Positions 1 through 6,013 of a DNA stretch of 6,013 bases are shown here, piece after piece (position 1 is the first letter of the stretch; each line of letters begins with the position of its first letter). Under the pieces are notes generated by a model. That model searched no databases. It was given only the letters and a program-made list of their open reading frames with translations, and had not been told where the DNA came from. Made by a program: the position numbers and the translations under genes. Origin of the DNA: Enterovirga sp. (GTDB lineage: Bacteria > Pseudomonadota > Alphaproteobacteria > Rhizobiales > Beijerinckiaceae); contig JAQGJZ010000369.1 of NCBI GenBank assembly GCA_028290385.1, forward strand, positions 1 to 6,013, written 5' to 3'.

Positions 1-89
1 CCCCGGAGGACGTGTTCGAGATCGTCCACACGGAGGAGCCGAGCGAGACCGTCCTGCGCAGCTGCGACGAACTCGGCCACAAGGCGTAA
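1..89 (+). CDS. C-terminal end of probable ABC transporter substrate-binding protein (partial)
   Basis: This is an open frame entering from the left edge (first whole codon at base 3) and ending at TAA 87-89; 28 codons are visible. The visible peptide begins PEDVFEIVHTEEPSE and ends DELGHKA. It is hydrophilic and has no diagnostic motif. The assignment rests on context: it lies directly upstream of livHMGF on the same strand, where the periplasmic binding protein gene of such importers commonly sits. The 'P-x-D-V-F-x-I-V' run is also reminiscent of the C-terminal strand of Leu/Ile/Val/urea-type type I binding proteins. If correct, the missing part would carry the signal peptide and ligand pocket and would be the best clue to what the transporter imports. 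It could instead be an unrelated upstream gene. The reading frame is solid; the function is inferred. Confidence 0.55.
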   Translation, partial: PEDVFEIVHTEEPSETVLRSCDELGHKA

Positions 90-101
90 ACATCACGATT
101 G

Positions 102-137
102 AATGCGGCCGGCTCCGGCCGGCCGCATTTGTTGTTT
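102..137 (+). terminator. GC-rich hairpin with T-rich tail between the upstream gene and livH
   Basis: An 11-bp perfect inverted repeat has its left arm AATGCGGCCGG at 102-112 and its right arm CCGGCCGCATT at 119-129. The 6-base loop can close by one further C-G pair. A T-rich stretch (TTTGTTGTTT, 128-137) follows. This is the architecture of an intrinsic terminator with an interrupted U-tract. It lies 12 bases after the upstream stop and about 19 bases before the livH start. It may partially terminate transcription or stabilise the 3' end of the upstream mRNA, so that the abundant binding protein is made in excess over the membrane components, as is common in ABC importer operons. That role is an inference. 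Confidence 0.7.
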
Positions 138-156
138 CAGCGGGACCTTGCAACCG

Positions 157-1044
157 ATGTTAGCCGCACTCACCCCCGACCTGATCGCGATGCAGCTCTT
201 CACAGGGCTCGCGCTCGGGGCGGTCTATGTTCTCCTCTCCATCGGCCTGTCGCTGATCTTCGGCATGCTGACGGTGGTCAACTTTGCCCATGGCGCGTTC
301 TACATGATCGGCGCCTATGTCGGCCTCTATGCACTGTCCATCGGTGTGAATTTCTGGGTCGCGCTTCTCCTGGTGCCGATCGCCGTGGGGCTGATCGGGC
401 TCGCGGTCGAACGCGTTCTCATCCGCCCGCTCTACGGTCGCGGGATCGACTATCCGCTGCTTCTCACCTTCGGGCTCGGCTACGTGATGATCGAGGTGGT
501 CCGCATCGTCTTCGGCCGCACGGGCTACCCGTTCGACACGCCGGAGCTCCTTCAGGGCGCGGTCGACATCTGGGTCGGCTATTTCCCGCTCTACCGTCTG
601 TTCGTCATCGCGGCGACCGCGGTTGTGCTGATCGGCCTCTACATCTTCCTCGAGAAGACGAGCTTCGGTCTCATCATCCGTGCCGGTGCGCGCGACCCGC
701 AGATTGTCCGCATCCTGGGCGTCGACGTCTCCAAGGTGTGGCTCATCGTGTTCGGCATCGGGACCGGCATCGCGGGGCTCGCCGGGCTGCTCGCGGCCCC
801 GCTCCAGGGCGTCGCGCCCGAGATGGGCGCCACGATCCTGGCCGAGGCGTTCGTCGTGACGGTGGTTGGCGGGATGGGCTCGCTCATGGGGGCCGTTCTG
901 GCTGGGCTTCTCGTCGGGGTCGTGGTGAGCATGACCTCTCTGTTCGCGCCCGAGATGGCGAAGGTCTCGATCTTCGCACTCATGGCCATCGTCCTGCTGG
1001 TCCGTCCGCAGGGCTTCTTCGGCCGCGCCGGCCTGATGAGCTGA
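157..1044 (+). CDS. livH: LivH-type ABC transporter permease (branched-chain amino acid/HAAT family)
   Basis: This is one of the two inner-membrane permease subunits of a HAAT-family importer, pairing with the LivM-like protein to form the translocation pore. The product is 295 aa, a usual length for the family. It is almost entirely hydrophobic, with roughly eight membrane segments. The family hallmark VVNFAHGAFYMIGAY is at residues 40-54, followed by ERVLIRPLYGR (85-95), the cytoplasmic segment GLIIRAGARDPQIVRILGVD (171-190), VVGGMGSLMGAVLAG (236-250) with the Gly-rich ATPase-coupling loop, and a C-terminal LVRPQGFFGR (281-290). I chose ATG 157. The in-frame ATG at 103 falls inside the hairpin and would add 18 residues unlike the family N-terminus. 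Only a weak GGGA (142-145) precedes 157, and ATG 190 (MQLFTG) remains possible. The stop lies 4 bases before livM. Transported substrate cannot be read from the permease; the downstream oxidoreductases argue against a simple leucine/isoleucine/valine role. Confidence 0.93.
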   Translation: MLAALTPDLIAMQLFTGLALGAVYVLLSIGLSLIFGMLTVVNFAHGAFYMIGAYVGLYALSIGVNFWVALLLVPIAVGLIGLAVERVLIRPLYGRGIDYPLLLTFGLGYVMIEVVRIVFGRTGYPFDTPELLQGAVDIWVGYFPLYRLFVIAATAVVLIGLYIFLEKTSFGLIIRAGARDPQIVRILGVDVSKVWLIVFGIGTGIAGLAGLLAAPLQGVAPEMGATILAEAFVVTVVGGMGSLMGAVLAGLLVGVVVSMTSLFAPEMAKVSIFALMAIVLLVRPQGFFGRAGLMS

Positions 1045-1048
1045 GCCC

Positions 1049-2044
1049 ATGTCCGCCGAACTCGCCACAACCCGCGCCGATCTGGCGCCATCCTCGACCG
1101 GTACGCGGCTGCTCGACCTCGCCGAGCGTCACCGCGTGCTCCTGGCCGGCCTGTTTCTGCTGGTCTTCCCGCTCGTGCTGCCGTTCCACGCGCTCGCGAT
1201 CGTCGTTCTCACCTACGGGCTCTACGCGCTCGGCTTCAATCTGCTGTTCGGCTATCTGGGCCTCTTGTCCTTTGGGCACGCAGCTTTGTTCGGCGGCGGC
1301 GCCTATCTCTGCGGCATAGCGCTGGTTCATGCCGGCGTGCCGTGGTGGCTCGGCATCCTGGCCGGGACACTCGGCGGCGTGCTGATCGCCTTCCTGATCG
1401 GCATCATCGCGATCCGCACCCGCGGCATCTACTTCGCGATGGTGACGCTCGCCCTCGCGCAATGCGTCTACTACCTGTTCTACCAGGCGGTGGATTGGAC
1501 GGGCGGCGAGAACGGGCTGCGGCTCCCCTCGCTCACCACGATCAACGTGTTCGGCCTGCAGCTGAACTTCGTGGATTCGCTGACCCGCTATTACGTGATC
1601 GCGGCCTTCGTCTTTGCCAGCCTGTTCATCCTGTCCCGGATCCTCGCTTCGCCGTTCGGCGCGGTGATCGAGGGCATCCGCGAGAACGAGGCCCGTGCCC
1701 GCGCCTGCGGGTACGACGTCAGCCGGTCGCGCCTGCTCGCCTTTGTCCTGTCCGGCGGGTTCTGCGGCCTCGCGGGCTCCCTCCAGGCCATTCACCTCGC
1801 GATCGTGCCGGTTGAGATGCTCGGCATTGAGACATCGGGCTTGGCCGTGATGATGTGCCTCCTCGGCGGCATGGGCACCTTCTTCGGGCCCTTCGTCGGC
1901 GCGGCCGTCTTCCTGGTCCTGGAGAACCTGGTCTCCGTCTACACCGTGCACTGGCAACTGGTCGTGGGCGTCGTGTTCATCGTCTGCGTGCTGTTTTTCC
2001 CGCGCGGCATCTGGGGTTCGATCCTGCATTGGAGCCGGCGATGA
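1049..2044 (+). CDS. livM: LivM-type ABC transporter permease (branched-chain amino acid/HAAT family)
   Basis: This is the second inner-membrane permease of the importer. The 331-aa product opens with a hydrophilic, probably cytoplasmic stretch of about 30 residues before the first membrane segment. Family motifs follow in order: GYLGLLSFGHAAL (68-80), IRTRGIYFAMVTLALAQ (122-138), TGGENGL (151-157), the cytoplasmic AVIEGIRENEARARACGYD (205-223) that corresponds to the ATPase-contacting loop, LLGGMGTFFGPFVGA (271-285), and FFPRGIWG (316-323) near the end. The TGGENGL loop and the RENE(A)RA segment are typical of LivM-like proteins. ATG 1049 is the first start after the livH stop (4-base gap) and gives the expected length. 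No strong ribosome-binding site is seen, so translation is probably coupled to livH. The stop overlaps the livG start (ATGA, 2041-2044). Confidence 0.93.
   Translation: MSAELATTRADLAPSSTGTRLLDLAERHRVLLAGLFLLVFPLVLPFHALAIVVLTYGLYALGFNLLFGYLGLLSFGHAALFGGGAYLCGIALVHAGVPWWLGILAGTLGGVLIAFLIGIIAIRTRGIYFAMVTLALAQCVYYLFYQAVDWTGGENGLRLPSLTTINVFGLQLNFVDSLTRYYVIAAFVFASLFILSRILASPFGAVIEGIRENEARARACGYDVSRSRLLAFVLSGGFCGLAGSLQAIHLAIVPVEMLGIETSGLAVMMCLLGGMGTFFGPFVGAAVFLVLENLVSVYTVHWQLVVGVVFIVCVLFFPRGIWGSILHWSRR
2031..2034 (+). promoter_or_regulatory. Ribosome-binding site for livG
   Basis: GGAG lies 6 bases upstream of ATG 2041, inside the last codons of livM. It supports ATG 2041 as the livG start rather than any codon further upstream in the same open frame, where the encoded residues do not resemble an ABC ATPase. 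Confidence 0.6.
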
Positions 2045-2802
2045 GCGCGCCCGTGTCCGACGTCATCCTGCGGACCGACAGCGTCGGCCGCACGTTTGGC
2101 AAGTTCGTCGCCCTGAAGGACGTGTCCGCGGAATTCCGCCGCGGCGCACTGACCTCGATCATCGGCCCGAACGGCGCCGGCAAGAGCACGTATTTCAACC
2201 TGCTCTCCGGCTCCTTGGCGCCGAGTTCCGGCAAGGTGACCTTCGAAGGCCAGGACGTCACCGGCCTGCCGCAGCATCGCTTCGCCCATCTCGGCATTGC
2301 CAAGTCCTTTCAGATCACGAACGTCTTCCCGCAGCTGAGCGTGCGCGAAAACGTCCGCATCGCCGCCCAGGCGCTCAAGACGCGGTTCGACATCTGGCGC
2401 CCGCGGGCGGGGATGGCGGAGTTTCTCGACGTCGCGGACGAGCTGCTGAAGACGGTCGGCCTGTGGCCGCGCCGCTTCGAGCTGGCTTCGGCGCTCGCGC
2501 ATGGCGAGCAGCGCGCGCTTGAGATCGGGATGGCGCTCGCCTCCCGGCCGCGGCTCCTCCTCCTGGACGAGCCGACCGCCGGCATGAGCCCGGAGGAAAC
2601 CCGCACGATGATGGACCTCATCGTGCAACTCGCAACCGAGCGCACCATTATCCTGGTCGAGCACAAGATGAAGCTCGTCATGGGCATTTGCGATCGCCTG
2701 CTCGTGCTGCATCACGGCGAACTGCTGGCTGAAGGAACGCCTGACGAGATCCGCCGCAACGAGACGGTGAAGCGCGTCTATCTCGGCCAGCGGGAGCATT
2801 GA
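2041..2802 (+). CDS. livG: LivG-type ABC transporter ATP-binding protein
   Basis: This is a cytoplasmic ATPase subunit that, with the LivF-like protein, forms the nucleotide-binding heterodimer powering import. At 253 aa it matches the usual LivG length. All nucleotide-binding elements are visible: Walker A GPNGAGKST (42-50), Q-loop Q91 in KSFQITNVFPQLSVREN, an ABC signature of the LivG form LAHGEQRALEIGMAL (152-166), Walker B RLLLLDEPTAG (171-181) with catalytic E177, D-loop MSPEE (182-186), and switch H208 in LVEHKM. The C-terminus (EGTPDEIRRNETVKRVYLG) is the standard LivG tail, where the family usually has 'VQAAYLG'. The start ATG 2041 overlaps the livM stop and has a GGAG site 6 bases upstream. 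A 62-base spacer separates it from livF. Nothing in it is degraded; the ATPase should be functional. Confidence 0.95.
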   Translation: MSAPVSDVILRTDSVGRTFGKFVALKDVSAEFRRGALTSIIGPNGAGKSTYFNLLSGSLAPSSGKVTFEGQDVTGLPQHRFAHLGIAKSFQITNVFPQLSVRENVRIAAQALKTRFDIWRPRAGMAEFLDVADELLKTVGLWPRRFELASALAHGEQRALEIGMALASRPRLLLLDEPTAGMSPEETRTMMDLIVQLATERTIILVEHKMKLVMGICDRLLVLHHGELLAEGTPDEIRRNETVKRVYLGQREH

Positions 2803-2864
2803 CGGTGCCCGCATCCCGAAACCTCGTCGCGGCACGCACCGCGCGCACCCGAGAGTTCTGAGCC

Positions 2865-3569
2865 GTGTTGAAGGTAGAGGCGCTCAACGCCTGGTATGGG
2901 CCGAGCCATGTGCTCCAGGGCATCGACCTCGAAATCCGCAAGGGCGAGATCGTCTGCCTGATCGGCCGCAACGGCGCCGGCAAGACGACGACGCTGAAGT
3001 CGATCATGGGGCTGCTGTCGAAGACGACGGGCAGCGTCGTCTTCGAAGGGCAGGAACTCCGCGGCCGCCCGGCCCACCTGCGTTACGGGGCGGGCCTGGC
3101 CTATGTGCCGGAGGAACGCCGGATCGTCCCCGGCCTGACCGTGCGCGAGAACCTGAGCCTCGGCCTGGTCGCTTCGTCGTTGAAGAAGCGCGAGGCCGAA
3201 CTGATCGATCGGACGAAGCGCATCTTCCCGCGGCTCGCCGAGCGTCTGGATCAGACAGCCATCACCATGTCCGGCGGCGAGCAGCAGATGCTCGCCATCG
3301 CCCGCGCCATGATCGCCGAGCCGAAGCTCATCATGATGGACGAGCCGTCGGAGGGGATCATGCCGGTCCTCGTCGATGAGATGTTCGAGCTGTTCAAGAC
3401 CATGAAGGCCGAAGGTCAGACGATCCTGCTCGTTGAGCAGAACGTCGAGCTCGCACTCGGCATCGCCGACCGGGCCTATGTCGTCGACCAAGGGGTGATC
3501 GTGCACGAGGCGGGCGCCGCTGCGCTCCTCGCCGATGCCGAGATCCAGGAACGCTACTGCTCCGTGTGA
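2865..3569 (+). CDS. livF: LivF-type ABC transporter ATP-binding protein
   Basis: This is the second ATPase subunit of the importer: 234 aa, normal LivF length. Walker A is GRNGAGKTT (34-42). The region after the Q-loop reads AYVPEERRIVPGLTVRENL (79-97), with E83 at the usual Gln/Glu position. The signature is MSGGEQQMLAIARAM (135-149) and Walker B is KLIMMDEPSEG (154-164) with catalytic E160. The switch region reads LVEQN (189-193), with Gln where most ABC ATPases have His, which is normal for LivF. Start: an in-frame TGA at 2859-2861 lies just upstream, so translation must begin at GTG 2865 or TTG 2868. GTG gives MLKVEALNAWYG, the expected LivF beginning. The only Shine-Dalgarno candidate is a weak GAGAG at 2851-2855. 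A 57-base spacer leads to the HisD-like gene. Confidence 0.95.
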   Translation: MLKVEALNAWYGPSHVLQGIDLEIRKGEIVCLIGRNGAGKTTTLKSIMGLLSKTTGSVVFEGQELRGRPAHLRYGAGLAYVPEERRIVPGLTVRENLSLGLVASSLKKREAELIDRTKRIFPRLAERLDQTAITMSGGEQQMLAIARAMIAEPKLIMMDEPSEGIMPVLVDEMFELFKTMKAEGQTILLVEQNVELALGIADRAYVVDQGVIVHEAGAAALLADAEIQERYCSV

Positions 3570-3614
3570 ATGCCGCCGCGGCTTGAGGCCGGACGGAACG
3601 CGACGGACAACATC

Positions 3615-3620
3615 AGGAGA
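3615..3620 (+). promoter_or_regulatory. Ribosome-binding site for the HisD-like dehydrogenase
   Basis: AGGAGA lies 6 bases upstream of ATG 3627 and is the clearest Shine-Dalgarno sequence in the window. It settles the start at 3627. The upstream in-frame ATG at 3570, which directly abuts the livF stop, has no such site and would add 19 residues not typical of the family. Confidence 0.8.
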
Positions 3621-3626
3621 AAGACC

Positions 3627-4934
3627 ATGGCACAGGTGCTGAAGCGCGGCCGCGACGCCGAGCAGAAGGCTGAGGACGACGCCAAGACGCGCGCGATCGT
3701 TGAAGGTATCCTCAAGGACATCGGCGAACGCGGCGACGCGGCGGTCCGCGAGATGTCGAAGAAGTTCGACAATTGGGACCGCGAGGATTACCGGCTGACG
3801 GACGCGGAGATCCGCGACTGCATGAGCCAGCTCTCGGCCCGTGACATCGAGGACATCAAGTTCGCGCAGGCGCAGGTGAAGAACTTCGCCGAGCACCAGC
3901 GTGCTTCGATGAAGGACATCGAGGTCGAGACGATGCCGGGCATCGTGCTCGGCCACAAGAACCTCCCGGTGAACTCGGTCGGCTGCTACGTGCCGGGCGG
4001 CAAGTATCCGCTGCTCGCGTCCGCGCACATGTCGGTCGTGACCGCCAAGGTCGCGGGCGTGCCGAACATCGTTACCTGCGCGCCCCCGTTCGGCGGCAAG
4101 CCGGCGCCGGCCATCGTGGCCGCGCAGCACCTGGCGGGTGCGGACGTGATCTATTGCCTCGGCGGCGTGCAGGCCGTGGGTGCGATGGCGCTCGGGACCG
4201 AGTCGATCTCGGCGGTCGACATGCTGGTCGGCCCCGGCAACGCCTATGTGGCCGAGGCCAAGCGCCAGCTCTTCGGGCGCGTCGGCATCGACCTGTTCGC
4301 AGGCCCGACCGAGACGCTGGTCATCGCCGACGACACCGTCGACGGCGAGCTGTGCGCGACCGACCTTCTCGGCCAGGCCGAGCATGGGCCGAACTCGCCC
4401 GCCATCCTGCTGACGACCTCCGAGAAGCTGGCGCGCTCCACGATGGAGGAGATCGAGCGGCTGCTTCAGATCCTGCCGACCGGGGTGGTAGCCCGTCAGG
4501 CCTGGGAAGATTACGGCGAGGTGATCCTGTGCGCCGACGAGGACGAGATGGTGGCCGAGGCCGACCGCATCGCCTCCGAGCACGTCCAGGTGATGACCCG
4601 CGATCCGGATTACTTCCTGAAGAACATGACGAATTACGGGGCGCTGTTCCTCGGCCCGCGCACCAACGTCTCCTATGGCGACAAGGTGATCGGCACGAAC
4701 CACACGCTGCCGACCAAGAAGGCGGCGCGCTACACGGGCGGCCTCTGGGTCGGCAAGTTCCTGAAGACCGTCACCTACCAGAAGGTCCTGACCAACGAGG
4801 CGTCCGCGATGATCGGCGAGTATTGCTCGCGGCTCTGCATGCTGGAAGGCTTCGCCGGTCATGCCGAGCAGGCGAACATTCGCGTCCGGCGCTATGGCGG
4901 CCGCAACATCCCCTACGCGACTGCCGCCGAATGA
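3627..4934 (+). CDS. HisD-family NAD-dependent dehydrogenase, probably sulfopropanediol 3-dehydrogenase (HpsN)-like
   Basis: This is a 435-aa member of the histidinol dehydrogenase superfamily (zinc-dependent oxidation of a primary alcohol through an aldehyde to an acid, using two NAD+). Conserved blocks are [15 protein letters not shown] (121-135), [15 protein letters not shown] (178-192) and [17 protein letters not shown] (201-217). By alignment to E. coli HisD, the zinc ligands Q259/H262/D360/H419 appear here as Q250, H253, D352 and H412. The catalytic E326/H327 appear as E318/H319, and H367 and E414 as H359 and E407. The enzyme should therefore be active. It lies in no histidine operon: it follows livF by 57 bases and overlaps the SDR start by 4. 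Together with [17 protein letters not shown] (369-385), this favours the HpsN-like branch, which oxidises (R)-2,3-dihydroxypropane-1-sulfonate to sulfolactate. The family is certain; the substrate is a hypothesis. Automated annotation would probably say 'histidinol dehydrogenase'. Confidence 0.88.
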   Translation: MAQVLKRGRDAEQKAEDDAKTRAIVEGILKDIGERGDAAVREMSKKFDNWDREDYRLTDAEIRDCMSQLSARDIEDIKFAQAQVKNFAEHQRASMKDIEVETMPGIVLGHKNLPVNSVGCYVPGGKYPLLASAHMSVVTAKVAGVPNIVTCAPPFGGKPAPAIVAAQHLAGADVIYCLGGVQAVGAMALGTESISAVDMLVGPGNAYVAEAKRQLFGRVGIDLFAGPTETLVIADDTVDGELCATDLLGQAEHGPNSPAILLTTSEKLARSTMEEIERLLQILPTGVVARQAWEDYGEVILCADEDEMVAEADRIASEHVQVMTRDPDYFLKNMTNYGALFLGPRTNVSYGDKVIGTNHTLPTKKAARYTGGLWVGKFLKTVTYQKVLTNEASAMIGEYCSRLCMLEGFAGHAEQANIRVRRYGGRNIPYATAAE

Positions 4935-5707
4935 GCGCGGCCGTGGCGAACACCGTCCTGCCGTCCTTCCGCCTGGATGGACGGCGGGCGCTCGTGACCG
5001 GCGCAGGCCGGGGCATCGGTCTCGCGGCCGCACAGGCGCTGGCCGAGGCTGGCGCCGAGGTGACTCTCGCGGCGCGCTCGTCGGGCGAGATCGAGGCCGC
5101 CGCGGCCGAAATCCGGGCTGGCGGCGGGCAGGCACGGGCGCTTGCCGTCGACGTCACCGATCTCGCGGGCTTCGCCCAGGCGATCGCCGCGACGGATCCC
5201 TTCGACGTCTTCGTGAACAATGCCGGCACGAACCGGCCGAAGCCGTTCGTCGAGGTGACGGCCGAGGATTTCGACGCCGTGATGGACCTGAACGTGCGCG
5301 CGGCGTATTTCGCCGCGCAGGCGGTCGTCCGGCGCCTGCTGGAGGCCGGGCGGCCGGGCTCGATCATCAACATGTCCTCGCAGATGGGGCATGTGGGCGG
5401 TGCGCGGCGCACGATCTATTGCGCGTCGAAACACGCGCTGGAGGGGCTGACCAAGGCGATGGCGGTTGAGCTCGGGCCCCATGGCATCCGCGTCAACACG
5501 CTCTGCCCGACCTTCATCGAGACGCCGATGACGAAGCCGTTCTTCGAGGACGCCGCGTTCCGCGACAGCGTCGTGTCGAAGATCAAGCTTGGCCGGGTCG
5601 GCCAGGTTCAGGACCTGACCGGCGCCATCGTGTTCCTGGCGTCGGACGCCTCGGCCCTAATGACCGGCTCGGCTCTCCTGGTTGACGGCGGCTGGACCGC
5701 GGATTGA
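4931..5707 (+). CDS. SDR family NAD(P)-dependent oxidoreductase
   Basis: This is a classical short-chain dehydrogenase/reductase of 258 aa, the standard length, with a cytosolic Rossmann fold. Visible elements are the cofactor glycine motif TGAGRGIG (23-30), DVTD (74-77) for adenine contact, NNAG (96-99), the catalytic tetrad N121, S150, Y163 and K167 (Y-C-A-S-K), the loop after the active site with [10 protein letters not shown] (192-201), and the C-terminal VDGGWTAD. R49 after the second strand (LAARSS) hints at NADP(H), but this is not decisive. Closest in style are FabG/gluconate 5-dehydrogenase/glucose 1-dehydrogenase-type sugar and polyol dehydrogenases. ATG 4931 overlaps the stop of the HisD-like gene (ATGA) with no good Shine-Dalgarno site, so translation is likely coupled. 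A reasonable inference is that it oxidises or reduces the secondary hydroxyl of the same substrate, for example interconverting enantiomers through a ketone as proposed for the DHPS pathway. The actual substrate is unknown. Confidence 0.92.
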   Translation: MSAAVANTVLPSFRLDGRRALVTGAGRGIGLAAAQALAEAGAEVTLAARSSGEIEAAAAEIRAGGGQARALAVDVTDLAGFAQAIAATDPFDVFVNNAGTNRPKPFVEVTAEDFDAVMDLNVRAAYFAAQAVVRRLLEAGRPGSIINMSSQMGHVGGARRTIYCASKHALEGLTKAMAVELGPHGIRVNTLCPTFIETPMTKPFFEDAAFRDSVVSKIKLGRVGQVQDLTGAIVFLASDASALMTGSALLVDGGWTAD

Positions 5708-5714
5708 GCTCTCG

Positions 5715-5743
5715 GTGAGTGAGGCCCAACCGGCCTCGCTCAC
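5715..5743. terminator. Hairpin between convergent genes, possible terminator for the plus-strand operon
   Basis: Arms GTGAGTGAGGCC (5715-5726) and GGCCTCGCTCAC (5732-5743) pair over 12 bp with a single G-U wobble in the plus-strand RNA; the loop is 5 bases. In the minus-strand RNA the same position becomes an A-C mismatch. The hairpin begins 8 bases after the SDR stop and its right arm includes the stop codon of the convergent minus-strand gene (5740-5742). No T-tract follows on the plus strand, so it is not a textbook intrinsic terminator. It more probably acts as an mRNA 3'-end stabiliser or a weak terminator. Confidence 0.55.
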
Positions 5744-6013
5744 GGGATCAGCAGCACCTTCCCGAAATGCGCGTTCGCCTTGACGTGGGTAAGTGCGGCA
5801 GCAACGTCGTCGAGCGGGAAGGAGCGGTCGACCGGGAGGCGGAATGCGCCGGTTGCCACGTCGTCCCAGAGATCCTCGCGCATCCTGCGTTGGATCTCGC
5901 GCACCTCCTCCGCCGAGCGCGTTCGGAACGTCACCCCGATATAGCTGATGCGCTTCAGCGCATGCAGGTCGAAGTCGAACGGGCCCTTCATTCCGCCGAG
6001 GCGGCCGACATTG
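5740..6013 (-). CDS. C-terminal end of medium-chain (zinc-type/quinone oxidoreductase-like) dehydrogenase (partial)
   Basis: This is the last 90 codons of a minus-strand gene whose 5' part lies beyond the right edge. The frame stays open through base 6012, so the internal ATG at 5989-5991 is not the start. The visible residues start with NVGRLGG, then GPFDFDLHALKRISYIGV and FRTRSAEEV. They end with FRLPVDRSFPLDDVAAALTHV and AHFGKVLLIP. This is the typical C-terminal half-domain of medium-chain dehydrogenase/reductase proteins of the quinone oxidoreductase group, where 'F-P-L-x-x-x-x-A-A/H' and 'G-K-V/I-V/L-L' close the fold. The cofactor motif and any zinc ligands are outside the window, so alcohol dehydrogenase and NADPH:quinone reductase cannot be told apart. 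It converges on the plus-strand operon and is separately transcribed. A link to the same pathway is possible but unproven. Confidence 0.85.
   Translation of the reverse strand, partial: NVGRLGGMKGPFDFDLHALKRISYIGVTFRTRSAEEVREIQRRMREDLWDDVATGAFRLPVDRSFPLDDVAAALTHVKANAHFGKVLLIP

Noticed and set aside
103..156. Extended livH start at ATG 103
   Set aside because: The codon lies inside the hairpin stem, has no ribosome-binding site, and would add residues unlike LivH N-termini.
99..1319. Long plus-strand frame overlapping livH and livM
   Set aside because: It is Arg/His/Pro-rich out-of-frame translation of two clear permease genes, without any motif.
1855..2040. Upstream extension of the livG frame into livM
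   Set aside because: The extra 62 codons are Arg-rich shadow of livM; livG begins with a normal ATPase N-terminus at 2041.
3570..3626. Extended start of the HisD-like gene at ATG 3570
   Set aside because: It has no Shine-Dalgarno site, whereas AGGAGA is correctly spaced before ATG 3627; the added residues are not family-like.
4154..4930. Upstream extension of the SDR open frame by 259 codons, which would make a fusion protein
   Set aside because: The extension overlaps the HisD-like gene in another frame and encodes Arg-rich shadow sequence. The SDR starts normally at ATG 4931 with the expected N-terminus.
2041..4945. Near-identical starts of livG and the SDR (both ATGAGCGCG...CCGTG, giving MSAPV and MSAAV)
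   Set aside because: The similarity covers only about 15 bases with a substitution, in GC-rich start regions after ATGA overlaps. It is most simply explained by codon bias, not a repeat or duplication.
2778..5135. A very long open antisense frame (785 codons) opposite livF, the HisD-like gene and the start of the SDR
   Set aside because: Its composition (very rich in Arg, His, Asp, Gly, with low-complexity character) is what the complement of high-GC3 coding sequence yields. It lies opposite well-supported conserved genes and shows no recognisable domain.

Overview
The window is very GC-rich, gene-dense DNA with strong G/C preference at third codon positions and short or overlapping gene junctions. 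It has the look of an alphaproteobacterium (Hyphomicrobiales/Methylobacterium-like or a relative). That placement is an inference from composition and gene style; no marker gene is present.

Layout. Bases 1-89 are the last 28 codons of a plus-strand gene, probably the periplasmic substrate-binding protein of the transporter that follows. A strong GC-rich hairpin with a T-rich tail (102-137) separates it from a tightly packed plus-strand run: livH (157-1044) and livM (1049-2044), the two permeases; livG (2041-2802) and livF (2865-3569), the two ATPases; a HisD-family NAD-dependent dehydrogenase (3627-4934); and a short-chain dehydrogenase/reductase (4931-5707). livM/livG and the HisD-like/SDR pair both overlap by 4 bases (ATGA), which suggests translational coupling. 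The plus-strand unit ends at an imperfect 12-bp hairpin (5715-5743). Facing it on the minus strand is the 3' end of a medium-chain (zinc-type/quinone oxidoreductase-like) dehydrogenase that runs off the window.

How the genes work together. The first part is a complete membrane and ATPase set for a LivHMGF (HAAT family) importer. It is followed by two oxidoreductases in the same apparent operon, which suggests uptake and oxidation of one small polar hydroxylated compound rather than general branched-chain amino acid uptake. The HisD-family enzyme keeps all the zinc and catalytic residues of histidinol dehydrogenase but sits in no histidine operon. Its context and several motifs resemble sulfopropanediol 3-dehydrogenase (HpsN), so a 2,3-dihydroxypropane-1-sulfonate (DHPS)-like substrate is a reasonable hypothesis. 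No sulfolyase or sulfolactate gene is present in the window to confirm it.

I see no RNA genes, mobile elements, CRISPR arrays or convincing promoters. No stretch over 300 bases lacks a gene. Apart from the substrate question, this is an ordinary catabolic/transport region, and I do not find a novel type of system in it.
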